Source of the DNA: Hippasteria phrygiana
Taxonomy: Eukaryota; Echinodermata; Asteroidea; Valvatida; Goniasteridae
DNA: 64,000 nucleotides
Reading direction: 5' to 3'
Assembly (NCBI GenBank): GCA_037893225.1
Contig: JAZGUH010000695.1
Coordinates: 1-64,000 of the forward strand
Shown: positions 25,378 through 38,564 of the stretch, piece after piece
Layout of the letters: the number at the start of each line of letters is the position of its first letter
How positions within the stretch are numbered: the stretch's first letter is position 1
The notes under the pieces: model-generated
Databases searched by the model: none
What the model saw: only the letters and a program-made list of their open reading frames with translations
What the model was told of the DNA's origin: nothing
Program-made: the position numbers and the translations under genes

Positions 25378-26533
25378 TCATACCCTAGGGAATTTGACAG
25401 GCATGGAGCAATAAATAGAAGGTAATATGCACACAGATGTTGGCCGGAAAGAAAATAAACATTGCGAGGTTTGAATTTTCTCCACAAGTTTTAACTCTAA
25501 GAAGCCGCCGATAATTGCAACATGTAGCGCCAGATCTAAGCTATCCATACATGTCCAAATTACTGAATTTGGTTGATATTTCATGCAATTATGAATGAGT
25601 AAAGCAAGTCCATACCCCAGGGAATTTGACAGGCATGGAGCAATAAATAGAAGGTAATCTGCACACAGATGGTGGCCGGGAAGAAAATAAACATTGCGAG
25701 GTTTGAATTTTCTCCACAAGTGTTAACTCTAAGAAGCCGCCGATAATTGCAACATGTAGCGCCAGATCTAAGCTATCCATACATGTCAAAATTACTGAAT
25801 TTGGTTGATATTTCATGCAATTATGAATGAGTAAAGCAAGTCATACCCCAGGGAATTTGACAGGCATGGAGCAATAAATAAAAGGTAATCTGCACACAGA
25901 TGGTGGCCGGGAAGAAAATAAACATTGCGAGGTTTGAATTTTCTCCACAAGTTTTAACTCTAAGAAGCCGCCGATAATTGCAACATGTAGCGCCAGATCT
26001 AAGCTATCCATACATGTCAAAATTACTGAATTTGGTTGATATTTCATGCAATTATGAATGAGTAAAGCAAGTCATACCTAGGGAATTTGACAGGCATGGA
26101 GCAATAAATAGAAGGTAATATGCACACAGATGTTGGCCGGAAAGAAAATAAACATTGCGAGGTTTGAATTTTCTCCACAAGTTTTAACTCTAAGAAGCCG
26201 CCGATAATTGCAACATGTAGCGCCAGATCTAAGCTATCCATACATGTCAAAATTACTGAATTGGGTTGATATTTCATGCAATTATGAATGAGTAAAGCAA
26301 GTCCATACCCCAGGGAATTTGACAGGCATGGAGCAATAAATAAAAGGTAATCTGCACACAGATGGTGGCCGGGAAGAAAATAAACATTGCGAGGTTTGAA
26401 TTTTCTCCACAAGTGTTAACTCTAAGAAGCCGCCGATAATTGCAACATGTAGCGCCAGATCTAAGCTATCCATACATGTCAAAATTACTGAATTTGGTTG
26501 ATATTTCATGCAATTATGAATGAGTAAAGCAAG
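25378..26533. repeat. 1156-bp cassette A-C'-H-F-C
   Basis: Units at 25378 (A with GTCCAAA), 25609 (C'), 25841 (H), 26072 (F with TTGGGTTGA) and 26302 (C). The same five-unit cassette is seen at 30468, 32782, 33938 and 37409. It reintroduces the 230-bp F monomer after more than 20 kb without one. B, F, C' and A units follow to 27458. These nine units and the five before them match 36251-39489 at an offset of 12031 bp. Confidence 0.88.
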
Positions 26534-27458
26534 TCCATACCCCAGGGAATTTGACATGCATGGAGCAATAAATAGACGGTAACATGTACACAGATGTTGG
26601 CCGGAAAGAAAATAAACATTGCGAGGTTTGAATTTTCTCCACAAGTTTTAACTCTAAGAAGCCGCCGATAATTGCAACATGTAGCGCCAGATCTAAGCTA
26701 TCCATACATGTCAAAATTACTGAATTTGGTTGATATTTCATGCAATTATGAATGAGTAAAGCAAGTCATACCTAGGGAATTTGACAGGCATGGAGCAATA
26801 AATAGAAGGTAATATGCACACAGATGTTGGCCGGAAAGAAAATAAACATTGCGAGGTTTGAATTTTCTCCACAAGTTTTAACTCTAAGAAGCCGCCGATA
26901 ATTGCAACATGTAGCGCCAGATCTAAGCTATCCATACATGTCAAAATTACTGAATTTGGTTGATATTTCATGCAATTATGAATGAGTAAAGCAAGTCCAT
27001 ACCCCAGGGAATTTGACAGGCATGGAGCAATAAATAAAAGGTAATATGCACACAGATGGTGGCCGGGAAGAAAATAAACATTGCGAGGTTTGAATTTTCT
27101 CCACAAGTGTTAACTCTAAGAAGCCGCCGATAATTGCAACATGTAGCGCCAGATCTAAGCTATCCATACATGTCAAAATTACTGAATTTGGTTGATATTT
27201 CATGCAATTATGAATGAGTAAAGCAAGTCATACCCTAGGGAATTTGACAGGCATGGAGCAATAAATAGAAGGTAATCTGCACACAGATGGTGGCCGGGAA
27301 GAAAATAAACATTGCGAGGTTTGAATTTTCTCCACAAGTGTTAACTCTAAGAAGCCGCCGATAATTGCAACATGTAGCGCCAGATCTAAGCTATCCATAC
27401 ATGTCAAAATTACTGAATTTGGTTGATATTTCATGCAATTATGAATGAGTAAAGTAAG

Positions 27459-30400
27459 TCATACCCCAGGGAATTTGACAGGCATGGAGCAATAAATAGA
27501 AGGTAATATGCACACAGATGTTGGCCGGAAAGAAAATAAACATTGCGAGGTTTGAATTTTCTCCACAAGTTTTAACTCTAAGAAGCCGCCGATAATTGCA
27601 ACATGTAGCGCCAGATCTAAGCTATCCATACATGTCAAAATTACTGAATTTGGTTGATATTTCATGCAATTATGAATGAGTAAAGCAAGTCCATACCCCA
27701 GGGAATTTGACAGGCATGGAGCAATAAATAAAAGGTAATCTGCACACAGATGGTGGCCGGGAAGAAAATAAACATTTCGAGGTTTGAATTTTCTCCACAA
27801 GTGTTAACTCTAAGAAGCCGCCGATAATTGCAACATGTAGCGCCAGATCTAAGCTATCCATACATGTCAAAATTACTGAATTTGGTTGATATTTCATGCA
27901 ATTATGAATGAGTAAAGCAAGTCATACCCCAGGGAATTTGACAGGCATGGAGCAATAAATAAAAGGTAATCTGCACACAGATGGAGGCCGGGAAGAAAAT
28001 AAACATTGCGAGGTTTGAATTTTCTCCACAAGTGTTAACTCTAAGAAGCCGCCGATAATTGCAACATGTAGCGCCAGATCTAAGCTATCCATACATGTCA
28101 AAATTACTGAATTTGGTTGATATTTCATGCAATTATGAATGAGTAAAGCAAGTCCATACCCCAGGGAATTTGACATGCATGGAGCAATAAATAGACGGTA
28201 ACATGTACACAGATGTTGGCCGGAAAGAAAATAAACATTGCGAGGTTTGAATTTTCTCCACAAGTTTTAACTCTAAGAAGCCGCCGATAATTGCAACATG
28301 TAGCGCCAGATCTAAGCTATCCATACATGTCAAAATTACTGAATTTGGTTGATATTTCATGCAATTATGAATGAGTAAAGCAAGTCATACCCTAGGGAAT
28401 TTGACAGGCATGGAGCAATAAATATAAGGTAATATGCACACAGATGTTGGCCGGAAAGAAAATAAACATTCCGAGGTTTGAATTTTCTCCACAAGTTTTA
28501 ACTCTAAGAAGCCGCCGATAATTGCAACATGTAGCGCCAGATCTAAGCTATCCATACATGTCAAAATTACTGAATTTGGTTGATATTTCATGCAATTATG
28601 AATGAGTAAAGCAAGTCCATACCCCAGGGAATTTGACAGGCATGGAGCAATAAATAAAAGGTAATCTGCACACAGATGGTGGCCGGGAAGAAAATAAACA
28701 TTTCGAGGTTTGAATTTTCTCCACAAGTGTTAACTCTAAGAAGCCGCCGATAATTGCAACATGTAGCGCCAGATCTAAGCTATCCATACATGTCAAAATT
28801 ACTGAATTTGGTTGATATTTCATGCAATTATGAATGAGTAAAGCAAGTCATACCCCAGGGAATTTGACAGGCATGGAGCAATAAATAAAAGGTAATCTGC
28901 ACACAGATGGAGGCCGGGAAGAAAATAAACATTGCGAGGTTTGAATTTTCTCCACAAGTGTTAACTCTAAGAAGCCGCCGATAATTGCAACATGTAGCGC
29001 CAGATCTAAGCTATCCATACATGTCAAAATTACTGAATTTGGTTGATATTTCATGCAATTATGAATGAGTAAAGCAAGTCCATACCCCAGGGAATTTGAC
29101 ATGCATGGAGCAATAAATAGACGGTAACATGTACACAGATGTTGGCCGGAAAGAAAATAAACATTGCGAGGTTTGAATTTTCTCCACAAGTTTTAACTCT
29201 AAGAAGCCGCCGATAATTGCAACATGTAGCGCCAGATCTAAGCTATCCATACATGTCAAAATTACTGAATTTGGTTGATATTTCATGCAATTATGAATGA
29301 GTAAAGCAAGTCATACCCTAGGGAATTTGACAGGCATGGAGCAATAAATATAAGGTAATATGCACACAGATGTTGGCCGGAAAGAAAATAAACATTCCGA
29401 GGTTTGAATTTTCTCCACAAGTTTTAACTCTAAGAAGCCGCCGATAATTGCAACATGTAGCGCCAGATCTAAGCTATCCATACATGTCAAAATTACTGAA
29501 TTTGGTTGATATTTCATGCAATTATGAATGAGTAAAGCAAGTCCATACCCCAGGGAATTTGACAGGCATGGAGCAATAAATAAAAGGTAATCTGCACACA
29601 GATAGTGGCCGGGAAGAAAATAAACATTGCGAGGTTTGAATTTTCTCCACAAGTGTTAATTCTAAGAAGCCGCCGATAATTGCAACATGTAGCGCCAGAT
29701 CTAAGCTATCCATACATGTCAAAATTACTGAATTTGGTTGATATTTCATGCAATTATGAATGAGTAAAGCAAGTCATACCCCAGGGAATTTGACATGCAT
29801 GGAGCAATAAATAGACGGTAACATGTACACAGATGTTGGCCGGAAAGAAAATAAACATTGCGAGGTTTGAATTTTCTCCACAAGTTTTAACTCTAAGAAG
29901 CCGCCGATAATTGCAACATGTAGCGCCAGATCTAAGCTATCCATACATGTCAAAATTACTGAATTTGGTTGATATTTCATGCAATTATGAATGAGTAAAG
30001 CAAGTCATACCCTAGGGAATTTGACAGGCATGGAGCAATAAATATAAGGTAATATGCACACAGATGTTGGCCGGAAAGAAAATAAACATTCCGAGGTTTG
30101 AATTTTCTCCACAAGTTTTAACTCTAAGAAGCCGCCGATAATTGCAACATGTAGCGCCAGATCTAAGCTATCCATACATGTCAAAATTACTGAATTTGGT
30201 TGATATTTCATGCAATTATGAATGAGTAAAGCAAGTCCATACCCCAGGGAATTTGACAGGCATGGAGCAATAAATAAAAGGTAATCTGCACACAGATGGT
30301 GGCCGGGAAGAAAATAAACATTGCGAGGTTTGAATTTTCTCCACAAGTGTTAACTCTAAGAAGCCGCCGATAATTGCAACATGTAGCGCCAGATCTAAGC

Positions 30401-30467
30401 TATCCATACATGTCAAAATTACTGAATTTGGTTGATATTTCATGCAATTATGAATGAGTAAAGCAAG
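27459..30467. repeat. G-C-D-B-E-C-D-B-E-C-(D/B)-E-C run
   Basis: Thirteen monomers. The first eight (27459-29310) have the same order as 19359-21210 at an offset of 8100 bp, but the G unit lacks GCTGCCG and the C at 28616 has CATTTCG. The D-B-E-C pattern repeats with 926-bp spacing (E at 28385 and 29311). The unit at 29774 is a D/B chimera and shortens one repeat by a monomer. The C at 29542 has a private GATAGTGG. Confidence 0.85.
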
Positions 30468-31623
30468 TCATACCCTAGGGAATTTGACAGGCATGGAGCA
30501 ATAAATAGAAGGTAATATGCACACAGATGTTGGCCGGAAAGAAAATAAACATTGCGAGGTTTGAATTTTCTCCACAAGTTTTAACTCTAAGAAGCCGCCG
30601 ATAATTGCAACATGTAGCGCCAGATCTAAGCTATCCATACATGTCAAAATTACTGAATTTGGTTGATATTTCATGCAATTATGAATGAGTAAAGCAAGTC
30701 CATACCCCAGGGAATTTGACAGGCATGGAGCAATAAATAGAAGGTAATCTGCACACAGATGGTGGCCGGGAAGAAAATAAACATTGCGAGGTTTGAATTT
30801 TCTCCACAAGTGTTAACTCTAAGAAGCCGCCGATAATTGCAACATGTAGCGCCAGATCTAAGCTATCCATACATGTCAAAATTACTGAATTTGGTTGATA
30901 TTTCATGCAATTATGAATGAGTAAAGCAAGTCATACCCCAGGGAATTTGACAGGCATGGAGCAATAAATAAAAGGTAATCTGCACACAGATGGTGGCCGG
31001 GAAGAAAATAAACATTGCGAGGTTTGAATTTTCTCCACAAGTTTTAACTCTAAGAAGCCGCCGATAATTGCAACATGTAGCGCCAGATCTAAGCTATCCA
31101 TACATGTCAAAATTACTGAATTTGGTTGATATTTCATGCAATTATGAATGAGTAAAGCAAGTCATACCTAGGGAATTTGACAGGCATGGAGCAATAAATA
31201 GAAGGTAATATGCACACAGATGTTGGCCGGAAAGAAAATAAACATTGCGAGGTTTGAATTTTCTCCACAAGTTTTAACTCTAAGAAGCCGCCGATAATTG
31301 CAACATGTAGCGCCAGATCTAAGCTATCCATACATGTCCAAATTACTGAATTTGGTTGATATTTCATGCAATTATGAATGAGTAAAGCAAGTCCATACCC
31401 CAGGGAATTTGACAGGCATGGAGCAATAAATAAAAGGCAATCTGCACACAGATGGTGGCCGGGAAGAAAATAAACATTGCGAGGTTTGAATTTTCTCCAC
31501 AAGTGTTAACTCTAAGAAGCCGCCGATAATTGCAACATGTAGCGCCAGATCTAAGCTATCCATACATGTCCAAATTACTGAATTTGGTTGATATTTCATG
31601 CAATTATGAATGAGTAAAGCAAG
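30468..31623. repeat. 1156-bp cassette A-C'-H-F-C, divergent copy
   Basis: Units at 30468, 30699, 30931, 31162 and 31392. Unlike the other cassettes, the A unit has GTCAAAA, the F unit has GTCCAAA instead of TTGGGTTGA, and the C unit has AAGGCAATC. The F plus AAGGCAATC pair is seen again at 44573-45034. C, D (with TTTTGTTGA), B, E and C units follow to 32781, and the C at 32550 has a private AAAATCAACATT. Confidence 0.85.
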
Positions 31624-32781
31624 TCCATACCCCAGGGAATTTGACAGGCATGGAGCAATAAATAAAAGGTAATCTGCACACAGATGGTGGCCGGGAAGAA
31701 AATAAACATTGCGAGGTTTGAATTTTCTCCACAAGTGTTAATTCTAAGAAGCCGCCGATAATTGCAACATGTAGCGCCAGATCTAAGCTATCCATACATG
31801 TCAAAATTACTGAATTTGGTTGATATTTCATGCAATTATGAATGAGTAAAGCAAGTCATACCCCAGGGAATTTGACAGGCATGGAGCAATAAATAAAAGG
31901 TAATCTGCACACAGATGGAGGCCGGGAAGAAAATAAACATTGCGAGGTTTGAATTTTCTCCACAAGTGTTAACTCTAAGAAGCCGCCGATAATTGCAACA
32001 TGTAGCGCCAGATCTAAGCTATCCATACATGTCAAAATTACTGAATTTTGTTGATATTTCATGCAATTATGAATGAGTAAAGCAAGTCCATACCCCAGGG
32101 AATTTGACATGCATGGAGCAATAAATAGACGGTAACATGTACACAGATGTTGGCCGGAAAGAAAATAAACATTGCGAGGTTTGAATTTTCTCCACAAGTT
32201 TTAACTCTAAGAAGCCGCCGATAATTGCAACATGTAGCGCCAGATCTAAGCTATCCATACATGTCAAAATTACTGAATTTGGTTGATATTTCATGCAATT
32301 ATGAATGAGTAAAGCAAGTCATACCCTAGGGAATTTGACAGGCATGGAGCAATAAATATAAGGTAATATGCACACAGATGTTGGCCGGAAAGAAAATAAA
32401 CATTCCGAGGTTTGAATTTTCTCCACAAGTTTTAACTCTAAGAAGCCGCCGATAATTGCAACATGTAGCGCCAGATCTAAGCTATCCATACATGTCAAAA
32501 TTACTGAATTTGGTTGATATTTCATGCAATTATGAATGAGTAAAGCAAGTCCATACCCCAGGGAATTTGACAGGCATGGAGCAATAAATAAAAGGTAATC
32601 TGCACACAGATGGTGGCCGGGAAGAAAATCAACATTGCGAGGTTTGAATTTTCTCCACAAGTGTTAACTCTAAGAAGCCGCCGATAATTGCAACATGTAG
32701 CGCCAGATCTAAGCTATCCATACATGTCAAAATTACTGAATTTGGTTGATATTTCATGCAATTATGAATGAGTAAAGCAAG

Positions 32782-35093
32782 TCATACCCTAGGGAATTTG
32801 ACAGGCATGGAGCAATAAATAGAAGGTAATATGCACACAGATGTTGGCCGGAAAGAAAATAAACATTGCGAGGTTTGAATTTTCTCCACAAGTTTTAACT
32901 CTAAGAAGCCGCCGATAATTGCAACATGTAGCGCCAGATCTAAGCTATCCATACATGTCCAAATTACTGAATTTGGTTGATATTTCATGCAATTATGAAT
33001 GAGTAAAGCAAGTCCATACCCTAGGGAATTTGACAGGCATGGAGCAATAAATAGAAGGTAATCTGCACACAGATGGTGGCCGGGAAGAAAATAAACATTG
33101 CGAGGTTTGAATTTTCTCCACAAGTGTTAACTCTAAGAAGCCGCCGATAATTGCAACATGTAGCGCCAGATCTAAGCTATCCATACATGTCAAAATTACT
33201 GAATTTGGTTGATATTTCATGCAATTATGAATGAGTAAAGCAAGTCATACCCCAGGGAATTTGACAGGCATGGAGCAATAAATAAAAGGTAATCTGCACA
33301 CAGATGGTGGCCGGGAAGAAAATAAACATTGCGAGGTTTGAATTTTCTCCACAAGTTTTAACTCTAAGAAGCCGCCGATAATTGCAACATGTAGCGCCAG
33401 ATCTAAGCTATCCATACATGTCAAAATTACTGAATTTGGTTGATATTTCATGCAATTATGAATGAGTAAAGCAAGTCATACCTAGGGAATTTGACAGGCA
33501 TGGAGCAATAAATAGAAGGTAATATGCACACAGATGTTGGCCGGAAAGAAAATAAACATTGCGAGGTTTGAATTTTCTCCACAAGTTTTAACTCTAAGAA
33601 GCCGCCGATAATTGCAACATGTAGCGCCAGATCTAAGCTATCCATACATGTCAAAATTACTGAATTGGGTTGATATTTCATGCAATTATGAATGAGTAAA
33701 GCAAGTCCATACCCCAGGGAATTTGACAGGCATGGAGCAATAAATAAAAGGTAATCTGCACACAGATGGTGGCCGGGAAGAAAATAAACATTGCGAGGTT
33801 TGAATTTTCTCCACAAGTGTTAACTCTAAGAAGCCGCCGATAATTGCAACATGTAGCGCCAGATCTAAGCTATCCATACATGTCAAAATTACTGAATTTG
33901 GTTGATATTTCATGCAATTATGAATGAGTAAAGCAAGTCATACCCTAGGGAATTTGACAGGCATGGAGCAATAAATAGAAGGTAATATGCACACAGATGT
34001 TGGCCGGAAAGAAAATAAACATTGCGAGGTTTGAATTTTCTCCACAAGTTTTAACTCTAAGAAGCCGCCGATAATTGCAACATGTAGCGCCAGATCTAAG
34101 CTATCCATACATGTCCAAATTACTGAATTTGGTTGATATTTCATGCAATTATGAATGAGTAAAGCAAGTCCATACCCTAGGGAATTTGACAGGCATGGAG
34201 CAATAAATAGAAGGTAATCTGCACACAGATGGTGGCCGGGAAGAAAATAAACATTGCGAGGTTTGAATTTTCTCCACAAGTGTTAACTCTAAGAAGCCGC
34301 CGATAATTGCAACATGTAGCGCCAGATCTAAGCTATCCATACATGTCAAAATTACTGAATTTGGTTGATATTTCATGCAATTATGAATGAGTAAAGCAAG
34401 TCATACCCCAGGGAATTTGACAGGCATGGAGCAATAAATAAAAGGTAATCTGCACACAGATGGTGGCCGGGAAGAAAATAAACATTGCGAGGTTTGAATT
34501 TTCTCCACAAGTTTTAACTCTAAGAAGCCGCCGATAATTGCAACATGTAGCGCCAGATCTAAGCTATCCATACATGTCAAAATTACTGAATTTGGTTGAT
34601 ATTTCATGCAATTATGAATGAGTAAAGCAAGTCATACCTAGGGAATTTGACAGGCATGGAGCAATAAATAGAAGGTAATATGCACACAGATGTTGGCCGG
34701 AAAGAAAATAAACATTGCGAGGTTTGAATTTTCTCCACAAGTTTTAACTCTAAGAAGCCGCCGATAATTGCAACATGTAGCGCCAGATCTAAGCTATCCA
34801 TACATGTCAAAATTACTGAATTGGGTTGATATTTCATGCAATTATGAATGAGTAAAGCAAGTCCATACCCCAGGGAATTTGACAGGCATGGAGCAATAAA
34901 TAAAAGGTAATCTGCACACAGATGGTGGCCGGGAAGAAAATAAACATTGCGAGGTTTGAATTTTCTCCACAAGTGTTAACTCTAAGAAGCCGCCGATAAT
35001 TGCAACATGTAGCGCCAGATCTAAGCTATCCATACATGTCAAAATTACTGAATTTGGTTGATATTTCATGCAATTATGAATGAGTAAAGCAAG
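32782..35093. repeat. Two tandem 1156-bp A-C'-H-F-C cassettes
   Basis: 32782-33937 and 33938-35093 repeat the same five monomers with lengths 231-232-231-230-232. Both copies share GTCCAAA in A, the unusual 232-bp CCATACCCTAGGG start in C', and TTGGGTTGA in F. Five such cassettes exist between 25.4 and 38.6 kb, but only this pair is directly tandem. Confidence 0.92.
33245..33475. repeat. Type H monomer (representative, 231 bp)
   Basis: Starts TCATACCCCAGGG and carries TAAAAGG, TAATCTGC, GGTGGCCGGGAAG and usually AGTTTTAAC. It is the usual neighbour before F after 25 kb. Mosaic forms have GTTGGCCGGGAAG (2928, 49428, 50583, 51971, 53127, 55669) or GTTGGCCGGAAAG (47346, 54514, 56825, 60292, 62373). 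Confidence 0.8.
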
Positions 35094-38000
35094 TCATACC
35101 CCAGGGAATTTGACAGGCATGGAGCAATAAATAAAAGGTAATCTGCACACAGATGGAGGCCGGGAAGAAAATAAACATTGCGAGGTTTGAATTTTCTCCA
35201 CAAGTGTTAACTCTAAGAAGCCGCCGATAATTGCAACATGTAGCGCCAGATCTAAGCTATCCATACATGTCAAAATTACTGAATTTGGTTGATATTTCAT
35301 GCAATTATGAATGAGTAAAGCAAGTCCATACCCCAGGGAATTTGACATGCATGGAGCAATAAATAGACGGTAACATGTACACAGATGTTGGCCGGAAAGA
35401 AAATAAACATTGCGAGGTTTGAATTTTCTCCACAAGTTTTAACTCTAAGAAGCCGCCGATAATTGCAACATGTAGCGCCAGATCTAAGCTATCCATACAT
35501 GTCAAAATTACTGAATTTGGTTGATATTTCATGCAATTATGAATGAGTAAAGCAAGTCATACCCTAGGGAATTTGACAGGCATGGAGCAATAAATATAAG
35601 GTAATATGCACACAGATGTTGGCCGGAAAGAAAATAAACATTCCGAGGTTTGAATTTTCTCCACAAGTTTTAACTCTAAGAAGCCGCCGATAATTGCAAC
35701 ATGTAGCGCCAGATCTAAGCTATCCATACATGTCAAAATTACTGAATTTGGTTGATATTTCATGCAATTATGAATGAGTAAAGCAAGTCCATACCCCAGG
35801 GAATTTGACAGGCATGGAGCAATAAATAAAAGGTAATCTGCACACAGATGGTGGCCGGGAAGAAAATAAACATTGCGAGGTTTGAATTTTCTCCACAAGT
35901 GTTAATTCTAAGAAGCCGCCGATAATTGCAACATGTAGCGCCAGATCTAAGCTATCCATACATGTCAAAATTACTGAATTTGGTTGATATTTCATGCAAT
36001 TATGAATGAGTAAAGCAAGTCATACCCCAGGGAATTTGACAGGCATGGAGCAATAAATAAAAGGTAATCTGCACACAGATGGAGGCCGGGAAGAAAATAA
36101 ACATTGCGAGGTTTGAATTTTCTCCACAAGTGTTAACTCTAAGAAGCCGCCGATAATTGCAACATGTAGCGCCAGATCTAAGCTATCCATACATGTCAAA
36201 ATTACTGAATTTGGTTGATATTTCATGCAATTATGAATGAGTAAAGCAAGTCCATACCCCAGGGAATTTGACAGGCATGGAGCAATAAATAAAAGGTAAT
36301 CTGCACACAGATGGTGGCCGGGAAGAAAATAAACATTGCGAGGTTTGAATTTTCTCCACAAGTGTTAATTCTAAGAAGCCGCCGATAATTGCAACATGTA
36401 GCGCCAGATCTAAGCTATCCATACATGTCAAAATTACTGAATTTGGTTGATATTTCATGCAATTATGAATGAGTAAAGCAAGTCATACCCCAGGGAATTT
36501 GACAGGCATGGAGCAATAAATAAAAGGTAATCTGCACACAGATGGAGGCCGGGAAGAAAATAAACATTGCGAGGTTTGAATTTTCTCCACAAGTGTTAAC
36601 TCTAAGAAGCCGCCGATAATTGCAACATGTAGCGCCAGATCTAAGCTATCCATACATGTCAAAATTACTGAATTTTGTTGATATTTCATGCAATTATGAA
36701 TGAGTAAAGCAAGTCCATACCCCAGGGAATTTGACATGCATGGAGCAATAAATAGACGGTAACATGTACACAGATGTTGGCCGGAAAGAAAATAAACATT
36801 GCGAGGTTTGAATTTTCTCCACAAGTTTTAACTCTAAGAAGCCGCCGATAATTGCAACATGTAGCGCCAGATCTAAGCTATCCATACATGTCAAAATTAC
36901 TGAATTTGGTTGATATTTCATGCAATTATGAATGAGTAAAGCAAGTCATACCCTAGGGAATTTGACAGGCATGGAGCAATAAATATAAGGTAATATGCAC
37001 ACAGATGTTGGCCGGAAAGAAAATAAACATTCCGAGGTTTGAATTTTCTCCACAAGTTTTAACTCTAAGAAGCCGCCGATAATTGCAACATGTAGCGCCA
37101 GATCTAAGCTATCCATACATGTCAAAATTACTGAATTTGGTTGATATTTCATGCAATTATGAATGAGTAAAGCAAGTCCATACCCCAGGGAATTTGACAG
37201 GCATGGAGCAATAAATAAAAGGTAATCTGCACACAGATGGTGGCCGGGAAGAAAATAAACATTGCGAGGTTTGAATTTTCTCCACAAGTGTTAACTCTAA
37301 GAAGCCGCCGATAATTGCAACATGTAGCGCCAGATCTAAGCTATCCATACATGTCAAAATTACTGAATTTGGTTGATATTTCATGCAATTATGAATGAGT
37401 AAAGCAAGTCATACCCTAGGGAATTTGACAGGCATGGAGCAATAAATAGAAGGTAATATGCACACAGATGTTGGCCGGAAAGAAAATAAACATTGCGAGG
37501 TTTGAATTTTCTCCACAAGTTTTAACTCTAAGAAGCCGCCGATAATTGCAACATGTAGCGCCAGATCTAAGCTATCCATACATGTCCAAATTACTGAATT
37601 TGGTTGATATTTCATGCAATTATGAATGAGTAAAGCAAGTCCATACCCTAGGGAATTTGACAGGCATGGAGCAATAAATAGAAGGTAATCTGCACACAGA
37701 TGGTGGCCGGGAAGAAAATAAACATTGCGAGGTTTGAATTTTCTCCACAAGTGTTAACTCTAAGAAGCCGCCGATAATTGCAACATGTAGCGCCAGATCT
37801 AAGCTATCCATACATGTCAAAATTACTGAATTTGGTTGATATTTCATGCAATTATGAATGAGTAAAGCAAGTCATACCCCAGGGAATTTGACAGGCATGG
37901 AGCAATAAATAAAAGGTAATCTGCACACAGATGGTGGCCGGGAAGAAAATAAACATTGCGAGGTTTGAATTTTCTCCACAAGTTTTAACTCTAAGAAGCC

Positions 38001-38564
38001 GCCGATAATTGCAACATGTAGCGCCAGATCTAAGCTATCCATACATGTCAAAATTACTGAATTTGGTTGATATTTCATGCAATTATGAATGAGTAAAGCA
38101 AGTCATACCTAGGGAATTTGACAGGCATGGAGCAATAAATAGAAGGTAATATGCACACAGATGTTGGCCGGAAAGAAAATAAACATTGCGAGGTTTGAAT
38201 TTTCTCCACAAGTTTTAACTCTAAGAAGCCGCCGATAATTGCAACATGTAGCGCCAGATCTAAGCTATCCATACATGTCAAAATTACTGAATTGGGTTGA
38301 TATTTCATGCAATTATGAATGAGTAAAGCAAGTCCATACCCCAGGGAATTTGACAGGCATGGAGCAATAAATAAAAGGTAATCTGCACACAGATGGTGGC
38401 CGGGAAGAAAATAAACATTGCGAGGTTTGAATTTTCTCCACAAGTGTTAACTCTAAGAAGCCGCCGATAATTGCAACATGTAGCGCCAGATCTAAGCTAT
38501 CCATACATGTCAAAATTACTGAATTTGGTTGATATTTCATGCAATTATGAATGAGTAAAGCAAG
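35094..38564. repeat. D-B-E-C runs followed by a fifth A-C'-H-F-C cassette
   Basis: Units D, B, E, C, D, C, D, B, E, C run from 35094 to 37408. The cassette A-C'-H-F-C then occupies 37409-38564. The ten units 36251-38564 match 31624-33937 at an offset of 4627 bp, including TTTTGTTGA in D (31856 and 36483) and AGTGTTAATTC in the first C. These are the last D monomers and the last ATTCCG-type E in the window. Confidence 0.88.
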
